Origin: Actinomadura madurae
GTDB taxonomy: Bacteria; Actinomycetota; Actinomycetes; Streptosporangiales; Streptosporangiaceae
Direction: 5' to 3'
DNA length: 64,000 bases
NCBI RefSeq assembly: GCF_900115095.1
Contig: NZ_FOVH01000012.1
Location: 1-64,000, forward strand
Shown here in pieces: positions 24,025 to 32,223 of the stretch (position 1 is the first letter of the stretch; every line of letters starts with the position of its first letter). The notes under the pieces were generated by a model that was not told the origin of the DNA, ran no database searches, and saw only the letters and a program-made list of their open reading frames with translations. Position numbers and translations under genes: made by a program.

Positions 24025-24474
24025 TCAGAACGCCACTTTCGCCCAGACCCACTTTCCGCAGGGGTCGGTCCTGGTGACTCCGCAATCCGCGGAGAGCGCC
24101 TGGACGATCGGTAGGCCACGTCCACGCATCCCGGCGTCGTGACCGGGTTCGAGCGCCCGCGCGTCCGGGACGAGGTCGTCCAGGACCAGTTCGACGATCG
24201 GCTGCGCCACCGGCATGGCGTCGGACGCGTCCCACACCGCGATCGTCACGGCTCGTGGCTCCCGGGTGAACCTGACCCGGATCTCCCTGCCCGGCGTGCT
24301 CTCCGCCGCGTTGGCGACCAATTCGCCGGCAACCTGCCGAACGTCCCCGGCGATACGCGTGAGGCCCCATTCGCAAAGCCGGAACTCCACCAGCGTCCGC
24401 ACCAGTCCAGCCGTCGACCGCGCCGCCACACACGACATATCCAGTTCGCCCGAATTCAAGGCATTAATCCCCAC
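24025..24474 (-). CDS. Anti-sigma-type ATP-binding protein (HATPase_c_2)
   Basis: 149 residues of the SpoIIAB/RsbW-like GHKL fold: VRQVAGELVANAAES (N-box), VTIAVWDASDAMPV (G1), RGRGLPIVQALSADCG (G2). GTG 24474 has AAGGAGG. In actinomycetes such small ATPases accompany XRE/DUF397 pairs (WhiJ-type clusters) and influence development. It is divergent from the XRE regulator. Confidence 0.88.
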   Translation of the reverse strand: MGINALNSGELDMSCVAARSTAGLVRTLVEFRLCEWGLTRIAGDVRQVAGELVANAAESTPGREIRVRFTREPRAVTIAVWDASDAMPVAQPIVELVLDDLVPDARALEPGHDAGMRGRGLPIVQALSADCGVTRTDPCGKWVWAKVAF

Positions 24475-24538
24475 GGGTTCCTCCTTTCTCCTCCGAATTC
24501 CCGAGACAACACTGCGGCGGCGGGTTTAACTTGTCACC

Positions 24539-24559
24539 GTTGCTGGACCCATTGGCAAC
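24539..24559. promoter_or_regulatory. GTTGC-N11-GCAAC inverted repeat before the XRE gene
   Basis: A 5-bp inverted repeat with 11-bp spacer lies 30 bp before the XRE start in the gap shared with the ATP-binding protein. It could be the XRE operator, but 5-bp arms are weak evidence. Confidence 0.3.
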
Positions 24560-24588
24560 TCCGGGCGAGGGCGAGGGAGTGTTCGATC

Positions 24589-25398
24589 ATGGTCAACGCG
24601 TCGCCGGACCCTGAGATCTCGCTCTCCTCGCTCATGGCCTACTACCTGCGTTTTCTGCGCCTCAAGCACAGGATGACCCAGGCTCGGGTCGGCGACATCA
24701 TCGGGTGCACGAAGAGTCAAGTTTCCAAATATGAGGGCGGCACCCGGCAACTCGACGAGCGAGAGTGCTGCGCGCTTGACAAGGCGTGGGACACAGGGGG
24801 CCTATTCGCGATCTTGTTGCGCTACGCCAAGCTCGGCGTCGACCCCAACTGGCTTGAGAAGGTCCGCAAGTACCAGCGGGAGGCCGAAACGCTGAGGTTC
24901 TTCTACAACAACGTCATTCCGATGCCCTTCCAGACGGAGAGTTACTCGCGGGCTCTGCTGGCGGCGGGACACGACGCCCAACTGGTGGACGACGTTGAAG
25001 CGGCGGTATCAAGACGGATGAAGCACCAGGAGGCCATGCTCGCCCGCGGCCCTGCGATCTGGGCCGTCCTCGATGAGGCCGCGCTCCGCCCTATGGGAGG
25101 CGCGGGTGTGATGGAGGAGCAGCGCGACCTCCTGCTCAAGCTCATGGACCTCAGACACGTCTCGATCCGGGTGATCCCGGAAAGTGCGCTGCCGCACATT
25201 GGAGTGGATGGCGGGTTCAGCTGTTTCGAGTTGCGGAATGGCCTCCGGGTAGCATTCGCAGGGACGAGCCTCAAAGTCGGCCGGATCATTGATGATCAAA
25301 CAGAGGCGGCGCGCGTGGCTGTACGCTTCGAGCGGATCGCGGCACGCTCCTGGAGCGAGGACCAGTCCCGCGAGTGGATTGCGAGGATGCGCGTATGA
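24589..25398 (+). CDS. XRE-family regulator with DUF5753 (WhiJ-like)
   Basis: 269 residues. N-terminal HTH (AYYLRFLRLKHRMTQARVGD, IIGCTKSQVSKYEGGTRQLD), then the long DUF5753 domain (about 90-262; IPMPFQTESYSRALLAAGH, RPMGGAGVMEEQ, VSIRVIPESALPHIG). ATG 24589 with GAGGGAG upstream. It overlaps the DUF397 gene by 4 nt (ATGA) and is divergent from the GHKL ATPase, reproducing the actinomycete WhiJ/AbaA-type developmental cluster. Confidence 0.9.
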   Translation: MVNASPDPEISLSSLMAYYLRFLRLKHRMTQARVGDIIGCTKSQVSKYEGGTRQLDERECCALDKAWDTGGLFAILLRYAKLGVDPNWLEKVRKYQREAETLRFFYNNVIPMPFQTESYSRALLAAGHDAQLVDDVEAAVSRRMKHQEAMLARGPAIWAVLDEAALRPMGGAGVMEEQRDLLLKLMDLRHVSIRVIPESALPHIGVDGGFSCFELRNGLRVAFAGTSLKVGRIIDDQTEAARVAVRFERIAARSWSEDQSREWIARMRV

Positions 25399-25583
25399 CA
25401 ACGTGGCGAAAGAGCAGCCACAGCGGTGCAGGTGGCACCGATGAATGCGTTGAGCTGGCCGTTCTCCCTGACGCGATCGGCGTTCGAGACAGCAAGGCGC
25501 CCCAATCCGGTCACGTCGTCCTCAGCAGGGAGGCGTTCGCGGCGCTGGTGGCTCACGTGAAGTGCGGCGGCATGGCCTTCTGA
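25395..25583 (+). CDS. DUF397 small protein
   Basis: 62 residues, MTTWRKSSHSGAGGTDECVE ... VRDSKAPQSGHVVLSREAFA, the standard DUF397 pattern (W.KSS.S, C.E.A, RDSK.P.G..L). These proteins act with the upstream XRE regulator, probably as its antagonist. Translation is coupled by ATGA overlap. Confidence 0.93.
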   Translation: MTTWRKSSHSGAGGTDECVELAVLPDAIGVRDSKAPQSGHVVLSREAFAALVAHVKCGGMAF

Positions 25584-25638
25584 GTCACTGGGCGCCACGT
25601 GCTCCGGGCGCTTCGTCGCGTCTGAGGGAGGGCGGGGT

Positions 25639-26250
25639 ATGGAGCGAGCGGGGCGCCGGTTGTTCTTGGGGTCTGCGGGGTTGGGAGCCTTGCCCGTCTG
25701 GCTGGAGGCGCTGCCCGCCATGCCTCGGCGGGCGGTGTTGATTCCCACGGCGGCTAATCCGCTGCCGTCCGCTCCGTTCGTTGATGCCCTCGCCGACCTG
25801 CTCAGGGCCGAGGGGCTGGGGGTCGAATACCTCGATCTCGAACGGGCCGTGGCTGAAGACGTCCAGCGGGCCCTGGGGAGGGCTCAGGCGGTGCTCGTCG
25901 CCGGCGGGTATCCCATGTTCTTGTTGCAACATGTTCGCGGCAGCGGATTCGACCGCATCGCCGTGGACGCGGTTGGCGGTGGGGCTCTGGCTTACGTCGG
26001 CATTTCGGCTGGGGCGGCTCTGGTCGGGCCGGATCTGCGGATGCTGCGCGACGTAGATGATCCTGGGGTCGTCGCCTCCACTGCTGGGCTCGGTCTTGTT
26101 CCTTTCGTCGTGCTGCCTCATCGCAATCGAGGGCGTGCAGAACGTCATGACCGGTTGGCCGAGCAGGGTGGGTGGCCGGTGGTGTCGATCAATGATGATC
26201 AGGCCGTCACGGTCGGCGGGGGGCGTTTTGAGGTGGTGGGGTCCCGGTGA
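25639..26250 (+). CDS. Peptidase S51-like (Type 1 glutamine amidotransferase-fold) protein
   Basis: 203 residues. VLIPTAANPLPSAPFVDAL, VLVAGGYPMFLLQ and nucleophile loop YVGISAGAALVGPDL (Ser in GISAG) are the hallmarks of dipeptidase E/cyanophycinase-type S51 peptidases; the later FVVLPHRNRGRAERHD holds a candidate histidine. ATG 25639 with GGGAGGG. Its end overlaps the ECF sigma gene by 44 nt tail to tail. Substrate unknown. Confidence 0.82.
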   Translation: MERAGRRLFLGSAGLGALPVWLEALPAMPRRAVLIPTAANPLPSAPFVDALADLLRAEGLGVEYLDLERAVAEDVQRALGRAQAVLVAGGYPMFLLQHVRGSGFDRIAVDAVGGGALAYVGISAGAALVGPDLRMLRDVDDPGVVASTAGLGLVPFVVLPHRNRGRAERHDRLAEQGGWPVVSINDDQAVTVGGGRFEVVGSR

Positions 26251-27154
26251 GGGTGGTCGCTTCGTAGAACGAGGCCCAGGCGTCGCCGACCGGGCCCAGG
26301 TGGCCGAGCTTGTCGGGGTTGGTCACCGTGCGGATGGTCTGGATCTGACCGTCGAGGACGTCGAAGGCCCAGGTGCTCAGCACCCTGCCGTCCCGGTCGC
26401 GGAAGATGGCGCCGGGCTGGCCGTTGACCTGGTGCGGCTCCACCCGTGCCTCGATCCGAGCGAACAGCGGGGCGAGCGCGGCGAGCACCCGGGTCACGTT
26501 CTCGGTGCCGGCGAAGCCGTCGGCCCACTGCGGGGCCTTGCCGCCGTTGTCGCCGACCATCTGGACGTCGGCGGCGAGGAGCGCGGCGAGCCCGTCGACG
26601 TCCCCGTCGCGGAAGGCGTCGAGGAAACGGCCGGCGAGCTCGTCGCGTTCGGCGCGGTCGGCCTCGAACCGGGACCGGCCCGCGTCCATGTGGCGGCGCG
26701 CCCGGACCGCGAGCTGGCGGCACGCGGCCTCCGAGCGGCCCACGGCGGAGGCGACCTCGGGGAAGCCGAAGCCGAACACCTCCCGCAGCACGAACACCGC
26801 CCGTTCGAGCGGGGTGAGGCGTTCGAGCAGCAGGAGGGCCGCCATCGACAGCGAGTCGGCGAGTTCCGCCGAGCGCTGCGGGTCCTGGTAGGGGTCGGAC
26901 AGCAGCGGCTCGGGGAACCACGGCCCGACGTACCGCTCCCGCCGCACGCGGGCGGAGCGCAGCACGTCGATCGAGATCCGGCTCACGGTGGCCGACAGGT
27001 ACGCCTTGACCGAGGCGGGACGGGTCGAGGACGTCTCGTAGCGCAGCCAGGTCTCCTGGACCGCGTCCTCGGCCTCGCTGACGCTGCCGAGGATGCGGTA
27101 GGCGATCGAGAACAGCAGCGGCCGCAGCTCCTGGAACTCCTCGACCCGCCTCAC
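26207..27154 (-). CDS. ECF41-family sigma factor with SnoaL-like C-terminal domain (SigJ-like)
   Basis: 315 residues. Sigma2 (about 8-70: RPLLFSIAYRILGSVSEAED, AVQETWLRY), linker motif WFPEP (79-83), sigma4 (about 105-165: LTPLERAVFVLREVFGFGFP, AVGRSEAACRQLAVRAR), DNGGK (202-206), and a SnoaL-like domain with NPDKL (279-283). WLPEP-, DGGGK- and NPDKL-type motifs define ECF41, whose own C-terminal domain replaces an anti-sigma factor. GTG 27154 overlaps the epimerase stop (GTGA), so it is transcribed from promoter 28124-28151. That promoter matches the ECF41 consensus, implying autoregulation. Confidence 0.92.
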   Translation of the reverse strand: MRRVEEFQELRPLLFSIAYRILGSVSEAEDAVQETWLRYETSSTRPASVKAYLSATVSRISIDVLRSARVRRERYVGPWFPEPLLSDPYQDPQRSAELADSLSMAALLLLERLTPLERAVFVLREVFGFGFPEVASAVGRSEAACRQLAVRARRHMDAGRSRFEADRAERDELAGRFLDAFRDGDVDGLAALLAADVQMVGDNGGKAPQWADGFAGTENVTRVLAALAPLFARIEARVEPHQVNGQPGAIFRDRDGRVLSTWAFDVLDGQIQTIRTVTNPDKLGHLGPVGDAWASFYEATTLTGTPPPQNAPRRP

Positions 27155-28083
27155 GCCAGCTCTTCCTGGAAGCCCTGCCGCCAGGACGCGTAGCGCGGCT
27201 CCCAGCCGAGCTCCGCCCTGGCCTTGGCGTTGGAGAAGCCGCGGCCCTCGGTCATCATCGTGACGGCCACGTCACCGGCCAGGGGGCGGGCCAGCCAGGC
27301 GGGGACCCGCATCGGCTTCTTCGCGCCCGCGCACTCGGCGAGATGGGGCAGCCACTCGTTCACCGGGGCGGGCTCGTCGTCGACGATGTTGAAGACCCCG
27401 CTCACCTGCTTCTCCACGGCGAGGACGGTCGCGAGCGCCGCGTCGTCCAGGTGGATGAACGAGCAGTGGCCGGCGCCGCCCCCGACGATCGGGAACTGCC
27501 GCTTGCGGACGGGCTCGACCAGGTCGCCGGTGGCGCCCGGCCCGTAGAACCAGCCGTACCGCAGGACGGTGCCGCCCGCCCGGGTGACCGCGTCCTCGAC
27601 GTGGGCGAGCGCCGCCATCCCGGGCTCCGCCGGCGTCCCCGCCATCAGGTCCAGCGGGTCCTCCTCGGTCTTCACCCAGCCGCCCTCGCGGATGCCGTTC
27701 CAGGACGCGTAGGCCTGCGCGACGAAGCGCGTCACGCCGGTCGCGTCCGCCGCGGCCAGCAGGTGGTCCGTTCCCTCGGTGCGGAGCCGGTTGGTACCGG
27801 CGAACCACCGGTCCATGTGCTTCATGTCGGCCTTGCCCGCGTGGGCGACCGAGATCGCGGTCATCTGGTGGACGATGACGTCCGGCCGCGCCTTGGCGAC
27901 GGCCTCGCCGACCGACGCCGCGTCCAGCCCGTCCATCACGACGCCCTCGGCGCCGAGCCGCGCCGCCACGTCCAGCTTGGACGCGCTCGTCGTGGTCGCG
28001 GTCACCTCGTGGCCGCGCTCCACCAGCAGCGGCACCAACCGCCGCCCGAGAACGCCGGTTCCACCCGCTACGAACACCCGCAT
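27151..28083 (-). CDS. NAD(P)-dependent epimerase/dehydratase, ECF41 partner
   Basis: 310 residues. Extended SDR with VFVAGGTGVLGRRLVPLLVE cofactor motif, VVMDGLDAASVGEAVAKARP, substrate-domain region and C-terminal AELGWEPRYASWRQGFQEEL. The expected YxxxK is not obvious (AYASWNG in its place), so it may be an atypical SDR. ATG 28083 has GAGGAGG; an ATG 6 nt upstream is also possible. It is the first gene of an operon with the ECF41 sigma factor; oxidoreductases of this kind are common ECF41 targets. Confidence 0.85.
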   Translation of the reverse strand: MRVFVAGGTGVLGRRLVPLLVERGHEVTATTTSASKLDVAARLGAEGVVMDGLDAASVGEAVAKARPDVIVHQMTAISVAHAGKADMKHMDRWFAGTNRLRTEGTDHLLAAADATGVTRFVAQAYASWNGIREGGWVKTEEDPLDLMAGTPAEPGMAALAHVEDAVTRAGGTVLRYGWFYGPGATGDLVEPVRKRQFPIVGGGAGHCSFIHLDDAALATVLAVEKQVSGVFNIVDDEPAPVNEWLPHLAECAGAKKPMRVPAWLARPLAGDVAVTMMTEGRGFSNAKARAELGWEPRYASWRQGFQEELA

Positions 28084-28123
28084 GACCATCCTCCTCGCGG
28101 TCGGAAAGTGTTGTCAGACCTGA

Positions 28124-28151
28124 GACGAGACAGCCCGGCCCACCTGTGACA
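28124..28151 (-). promoter_or_regulatory. ECF41-type promoter A (epimerase-sigma operon)
   Basis: On the minus strand TGTCACA (28151-28145), 17-bp spacer, CGTC (28127-28124). This equals the published ECF41 consensus TGTCACA-N16/17-CGTC and lies about 40 bp before the epimerase ATG. Confidence 0.85.
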
Positions 28152-28172
28152 TCCAGGTGGCCGGGCGCGCCC

Positions 28173-28940
28173 TCACCAGGGGAGCGGGCCCTCCTCGCTG
28201 AAGTACCCGGCGGTCGGGCCGTCCGCACCCAGCGTGGCCAGCCGCACCAGGACCGCCGCGCCCTGCGCGACCGTGAGGTACCCGGTGTGGTCATTGCCGT
28301 CGGTGGCGACGAAGCCGGGGGCGGCCGCGTTGACGAGGACGCCGTCCTTGCGCAGCTCGTTGGCGTACTGGACGGTCAGCGCGTTGAGCGCGCTCTTGGA
28401 CGGCGAGTACGCCGCCGACGGCAGCAGCACCGACATGGGGCCTTCCGGGTCGCTGAGGAGGGTCATCGACGCGGCGTGGCTGCTGACGTTCACGACGCGC
28501 GGCGCCGGTGACCGCCGCAGCAGCGGCAGCATGGCGTTGGTCACCGCGATCACCCCGAAGACGTTGGTCTCGAACACCGCCCGGACCATGTCCAGGTCGA
28601 CGGTGCTCGGCACCTGGTCGTGGGCGTCCTCGGGCGAGACCTGCCCGGAGCCGGTGATGCCGGCGTTGTTGATCAGGACGTCGAGGCGGCCGAAGCGCTC
28701 CTCGATCCACCGCGCGGCCTCCTGGACGGTGGCCCGGTCGGTGACGTCCAGGACGATCGCGTGCACGTCGCCGCCCGCCGCGCGCAGCGCCGCGGCGGCC
28801 TCCTCGCCGCGCCGCGTGTCCCTGGCGCCGACCAGGACCGTCATGCCCAGCTCGGCGAGCTGCTCGGCGGCCCCGCGGCCGATCCCCTTGTTCGCTCCGG
28901 TGACCAGCGCGACCTTCCGGTGCGTCGCCTGCTTGTTCAT
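28173..28940 (-). CDS. Classical SDR oxidoreductase
   Basis: 255 residues. VALVTGANKGIGRGAAEQLA cofactor motif, NNAGITGSG, serine in RVVNVSSHAASM, catalytic YSPSKSALN, NAAAPGFVATD. Carbonyl-reductase-like. ATG 28940 follows AGGAGC. It has its own ECF41-type promoter (29000-29026), so it is a predicted member of the sigma regulon. Substrate unknown; NADPH-dependent carbonyl detoxification is a family possibility. Confidence 0.9.
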   Translation of the reverse strand: MNKQATHRKVALVTGANKGIGRGAAEQLAELGMTVLVGARDTRRGEEAAAALRAAGGDVHAIVLDVTDRATVQEAARWIEERFGRLDVLINNAGITGSGQVSPEDAHDQVPSTVDLDMVRAVFETNVFGVIAVTNAMLPLLRRSPAPRVVNVSSHAASMTLLSDPEGPMSVLLPSAAYSPSKSALNALTVQYANELRKDGVLVNAAAPGFVATDGNDHTGYLTVAQGAAVLVRLATLGADGPTAGYFSEEGPLPW

Positions 28941-28999
28941 GGTCGCTCCTTGCTTTCGGAGGGCGTGGGTCCCGCTCGAAACCCGTTGTCGCGACCCGA

Positions 29000-29026
29000 G
29001 ACGAGTCAGCCCGGCCACCAGTGACA
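29000..29026 (-). promoter_or_regulatory. ECF41-type promoter B (SDR gene)
   Basis: Minus strand TGTCACT (29026-29020), 16-bp spacer, CGTC (29003-29000). The sequence around it resembles promoter A beyond the core (GGATGTCAC, GGCCGGGCTG, CTCGTCTC), suggesting a duplicated promoter region. Confidence 0.8.
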
Positions 29027-29071
29027 TCCGGAGGTGCGTGACGACGACCACATCCCTCGTTCAGGCCGGCA

Positions 29072-29098
29072 TGTCACTTCCCGAGCCACACTGCCGTC
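29072..29098 (+). promoter_or_regulatory. ECF41-type promoter C (NAD(P)H-binding gene)
   Basis: Plus strand TGTCACT (29072-29078), 16-bp spacer, CGTC (29095-29098), 30 bp before ATG 29129. It points away from promoter B. Confidence 0.8.
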
Positions 29099-29128
29099 CT
29101 TGGGGCAGAACCGCGATGAGGAGGAAAC

Positions 29129-29932
29129 ATGACGGCAACGATCCTGGTCACCGGTGGCACGGGCACGCTCGGGAGCCACGTCGTCCCGCTGCTGCGGGCC
29201 GCCGGGCGGGACCTGCGGGTGCTCAGCAGGCGCACGCGGGAACCCGCCGGCGGCATCGAGTACGTGACCGGCGACCTGGTGAACGACGAGGGGATCGCGG
29301 CCGCGGTGAACGGGGTCGAGACCGTCGTCCACCTGGCGGGCGGCAACAAGGGCGACGACGTGGCCGCCCAGAACCTGATGCGGGCCGTGGCGCAGGCGGA
29401 CGTGAAGCACCTGGTGCTCATCTCGGTCATCGGCGCCGACCGGGTGCCGCTGGCCTGGCTCAGGACGCAACTGGAGGTGGAGCAGGCTGTGATCGGCTCT
29501 GGGGTGCCCTACACGATCCTGCGGGCGGCCCAGTTCCACGACCTGGTGCTGAAAATGGTGCGGAGTATGGCGAAGCTGCCGGTCGTGCCGAAGCCGGGCG
29601 GGCTGCGCTTCCAGCCCGTCGACGCCCGCGACGTCGCGGAGCGGCTCGTGGAACTGGCGCTCGGCGCACCGGCCGGACGCGTCCCCGACCTGGCCGGGCC
29701 GCGGGTCCACGGCCTGGACGACCTCGTCCGCGGATACCTGGAGGCGCGCGGCGGGCGGCGGCGTCCGATGCTGCCCGTCCGCATCCCGGGCAAGGCGGGC
29801 CGCGCCTACCGCGCCGGTGACAACCTGGCGCTGGACGGCGCCGACCACGGCGCCCGCACCTGGGAGGACTTCCTGGCCGAACGGCTGGGGCGCGAGGCCG
29901 GCGAGCCGGCCGCGGCGTCCGCCGGTCGGTAG
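29129..29932 (+). CDS. NAD(P)H-binding atypical SDR (NmrA/SDR_a5-like)
   Basis: 267 residues. ILVTGGTGTLGSHVVPLLRA cofactor motif, IEYVTGDLVNDEGIAAAVNG, VVHLAGGNKGDD, VPYTILRAAQFHD and DARDVAERLVELAL, all features of NmrA-like or NDUFA9-like atypical SDRs lacking the YxxxK pair. ATG 29129 with GAGGAGGA. It is divergent from the SDR gene and has its own ECF41-type promoter, making it the third predicted regulon member. Confidence 0.88.
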   Translation: MTATILVTGGTGTLGSHVVPLLRAAGRDLRVLSRRTREPAGGIEYVTGDLVNDEGIAAAVNGVETVVHLAGGNKGDDVAAQNLMRAVAQADVKHLVLISVIGADRVPLAWLRTQLEVEQAVIGSGVPYTILRAAQFHDLVLKMVRSMAKLPVVPKPGGLRFQPVDARDVAERLVELALGAPAGRVPDLAGPRVHGLDDLVRGYLEARGGRRRPMLPVRIPGKAGRAYRAGDNLALDGADHGARTWEDFLAERLGREAGEPAAASAGR

Positions 29933-29945
29933 AGGCGCGTCGGCG

Positions 29946-30452
29946 TCAGGCCTGCCAGCCCGCGGGGTTCGAGCAGGACTCGCGGGAGATGCCCGAACCG
30001 GTGTCGGGGAACGTCCCGAAGCGTTCGTTGTGCAGGTGGGCGAAGAAGTAGCACATCGCCTCGCAGTCGCCGTCGAGCACGGCCATGCGGGGGTCGGCGG
30101 TCACCGCGGTGTAGAAGTCGCGGCCCATCGCGACGATGAAGCCGCGCGCGTAGAGGAAACCGTCGTCGGAGCCGTCCGTCACCGCCTGGACGTCGGCCCG
30201 GTCGATGTCGTAGAGCAGGCGCTCGCACACCTGGTCGAGGCCGGTCAGCTCGTCGGCTGGCAGGTCGCGGGCGGCGGCGCGGAGGTTGCCGAGGAACGCG
30301 TCCAGGGCCTTCGAGACCACGGAGATCTCGGGCATCGCCCACACGTCGGTGTCGGGGTCGCGGGTCGCCAGTGCCCGCCGCGCCGCGCCGGCCTCGGCGC
30401 CGAGCGGCGCCCACGCCGCCTCGATCACGTCCCAGAAGCGTTCTCGGTCCAT
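29946..30452 (-). CDS. DUF4240-like protein
   Basis: 168 residues. RERFWDVIEAAW at the start and DDGFLYARGFIVAMGRDFYT in the middle resemble DUF4240, a family of unknown function. The C-terminal half (DCEAMCYFFAHLHNERFGTF, TGSGISRESCSNPAGWQA) is an additional distinctive region. I used ATG 30452 (MDRERFWDV); the Shine-Dalgarno is poor and ATG 30464 is possible. It lies alone between convergent and co-oriented genes and shows no membrane segment. Confidence 0.6.
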   Translation of the reverse strand: MDRERFWDVIEAAWAPLGAEAGAARRALATRDPDTDVWAMPEISVVSKALDAFLGNLRAAARDLPADELTGLDQVCERLLYDIDRADVQAVTDGSDDGFLYARGFIVAMGRDFYTAVTADPRMAVLDGDCEAMCYFFAHLHNERFGTFPDTGSGISRESCSNPAGWQA

Positions 30453-30485
30453 GGCGGAAGCCAACCAGAGACCGCCGACAATCCG

Positions 30486-32087
30486 TCAGGAGATCCAGGC
30501 CTCGACCCGGGCGCGCAGGACCTTGCCGGTGGCGTTGCGGGGGAGCGGGTCGCCGGTGATGTGCCAGCGGCTCGGGACCTTGAAGTAGGCGAGCCGCTCC
30601 CGGGCGAAGGCCGCGAGGTCCTCGGCGGCGGGCGCCGGGCCGGCGAAGACCGCGACGGCCGCGACCTCCTGGCCGAGGTCGGGGTGCGGGACGCCGATGA
30701 CGACGCACTCGCGCACGCCCGGGTACTCGGCGAGGACGTTCTCGACCTCGGCCGGGTAGACGTTCTCCCCGCCGCGGATGATCAGGTCGGAGCGGCGGGC
30801 GGTGAGCCGCAGCCGGCCGTTCTCGACCAGGCCGATGTCGCCGGTGCGCAGCCAGCGGTCCGCGTCGAGCGCGCGGGCGGTCGCCTCGGGGTCGCGCCAG
30901 TAGCCGACCATGGTGTAGGCGCTCCGGGCGCAGACCTCGCCCTCGACCCCTTCCGGGACCGGCGCGCCGCCGGCGTCGCGGATCTCCACCTGGACGCCGA
31001 TGATCGGGCGGCCGAGCGTCCCGGGATCCTCCGCCAGGTCGGCGGGGGTGGCGGTGGAGATGGCGGTGCACGACTCGGTGAGCCCGTAGCTGTCGACCAT
31101 GCCGCCCTTCGCGGGCGGGAAGGCGGCCTGGAGCCGCGCCTTGAACGCGGGCGAGGACGGGGCCGTGGCCAGTGCGAACGCGGTGAGGGACGACAGGTCG
31201 TACTTCCCGGTGCCGCCGTGCTCGACGATCCGCCTCGCCATGGTCGGGACGGCGCCCCAGTTCGTCACGCGCTCCTTCTCGATGAGGCCGAGGACGGAGT
31301 CCACGTCGAAGCCGCCCTCGTGCATGACCACGGCGGTGCCGGTGGCGAGCCGCGGGACGGCCAGGTTGTGCAGGCACGCGATGTGGAACAGCGGCAGCGC
31401 CAGCAGGTAGCGCCGCGCGGCCGGGTCGTCGCCGTACTCGCGGAGCACGGCGTCGTTGAACCGGTGGTACTCGATCACCGAGGTGAGGTTCCGGTGCGAG
31501 TGGACGGCCCCCTTCGGGCGCCCTGACGTGCCGCTGGTGTAGAGGATGACGGCCGGGTCGTCCTCGGCGGCGTCCGGGACGTCCAGGACGGCGCCGGGGT
31601 AGCGCCCCGTCAGCGACGGGACGTCCCTCTCGATGGTCAGGACGTCCTCGGAGATGAGGGCGGCCCGCTTCTCGTCGGCGATGACGACCTTCGGGTCGGT
31701 GTGCCCGAGGGCGTACTCGATCTCGCGCGGCGCCCACCAGGCGTTGTAGCCGACCGCGACGGCCCCGGCGGCGATCGCCGCCCAGAACGCCACGATCCAC
31801 TCGGGGCTGTTCGCCGCGTCGATCGCGATGCGGTCGCCGGGGCGGACGCCGAGGTCGTCCCGCAGCGCCCTGGCCATGGACGCGACGGCCGCGGCGTGCT
31901 CGGCGAAGCTCAGCCGGCGGGACGCGGTGACGACGTAGTCCCGGTCGCCGAACCGGGCCGACCGGGCGAGCACCTCGCCGAGGCTGCGGGCGCGGTTGGC
32001 GAACACCGGAATCCGCGCGCCGAGCACGTCCTCCTCCCGCAGCTCGAACGCGCCCCCGGGACCGGTCAGCTTCCGGACGATCTCCAT
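30486..32087 (-). CDS. Acyl-CoA synthetase (class I adenylate-forming)
   Basis: 533 residues. P-loop-like motif VILYTSGTSGRPKGAVHSH, A5 motif VDSYGLTESC, A7 WLRTGDIG, A8 RSDLIIRGGENVYPAEVENV and A10 lysine in PRNATGKVLRA. It activates a carboxylic acid to acyl-AMP then acyl-CoA. ATG 32087 has GAGGAGGG. It is divergent from a FadD17-like ligase and the igr-like operon, suggesting a steroid-derived or long-chain acid, but the substrate is not proven. Confidence 0.9.
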   Translation of the reverse strand: MEIVRKLTGPGGAFELREEDVLGARIPVFANRARSLGEVLARSARFGDRDYVVTASRRLSFAEHAAAVASMARALRDDLGVRPGDRIAIDAANSPEWIVAFWAAIAAGAVAVGYNAWWAPREIEYALGHTDPKVVIADEKRAALISEDVLTIERDVPSLTGRYPGAVLDVPDAAEDDPAVILYTSGTSGRPKGAVHSHRNLTSVIEYHRFNDAVLREYGDDPAARRYLLALPLFHIACLHNLAVPRLATGTAVVMHEGGFDVDSVLGLIEKERVTNWGAVPTMARRIVEHGGTGKYDLSSLTAFALATAPSSPAFKARLQAAFPPAKGGMVDSYGLTESCTAISTATPADLAEDPGTLGRPIIGVQVEIRDAGGAPVPEGVEGEVCARSAYTMVGYWRDPEATARALDADRWLRTGDIGLVENGRLRLTARRSDLIIRGGENVYPAEVENVLAEYPGVRECVVIGVPHPDLGQEVAAVAVFAGPAPAAEDLAAFARERLAYFKVPSRWHITGDPLPRNATGKVLRARVEAWIS

Positions 32088-32223
32088 CGGAACCCTCCTC
32101 CTCGCCGCCGGGCTCATTCTCAGCCGCCGCACCACGGCGTCACCTGGGAATTCCGCTCACCGGGACGGCCCGAGGTGCCCGCACGGCCCGCTGGTTAACG
32201 TCGGGACCGCGGAGGGAGCGGGA

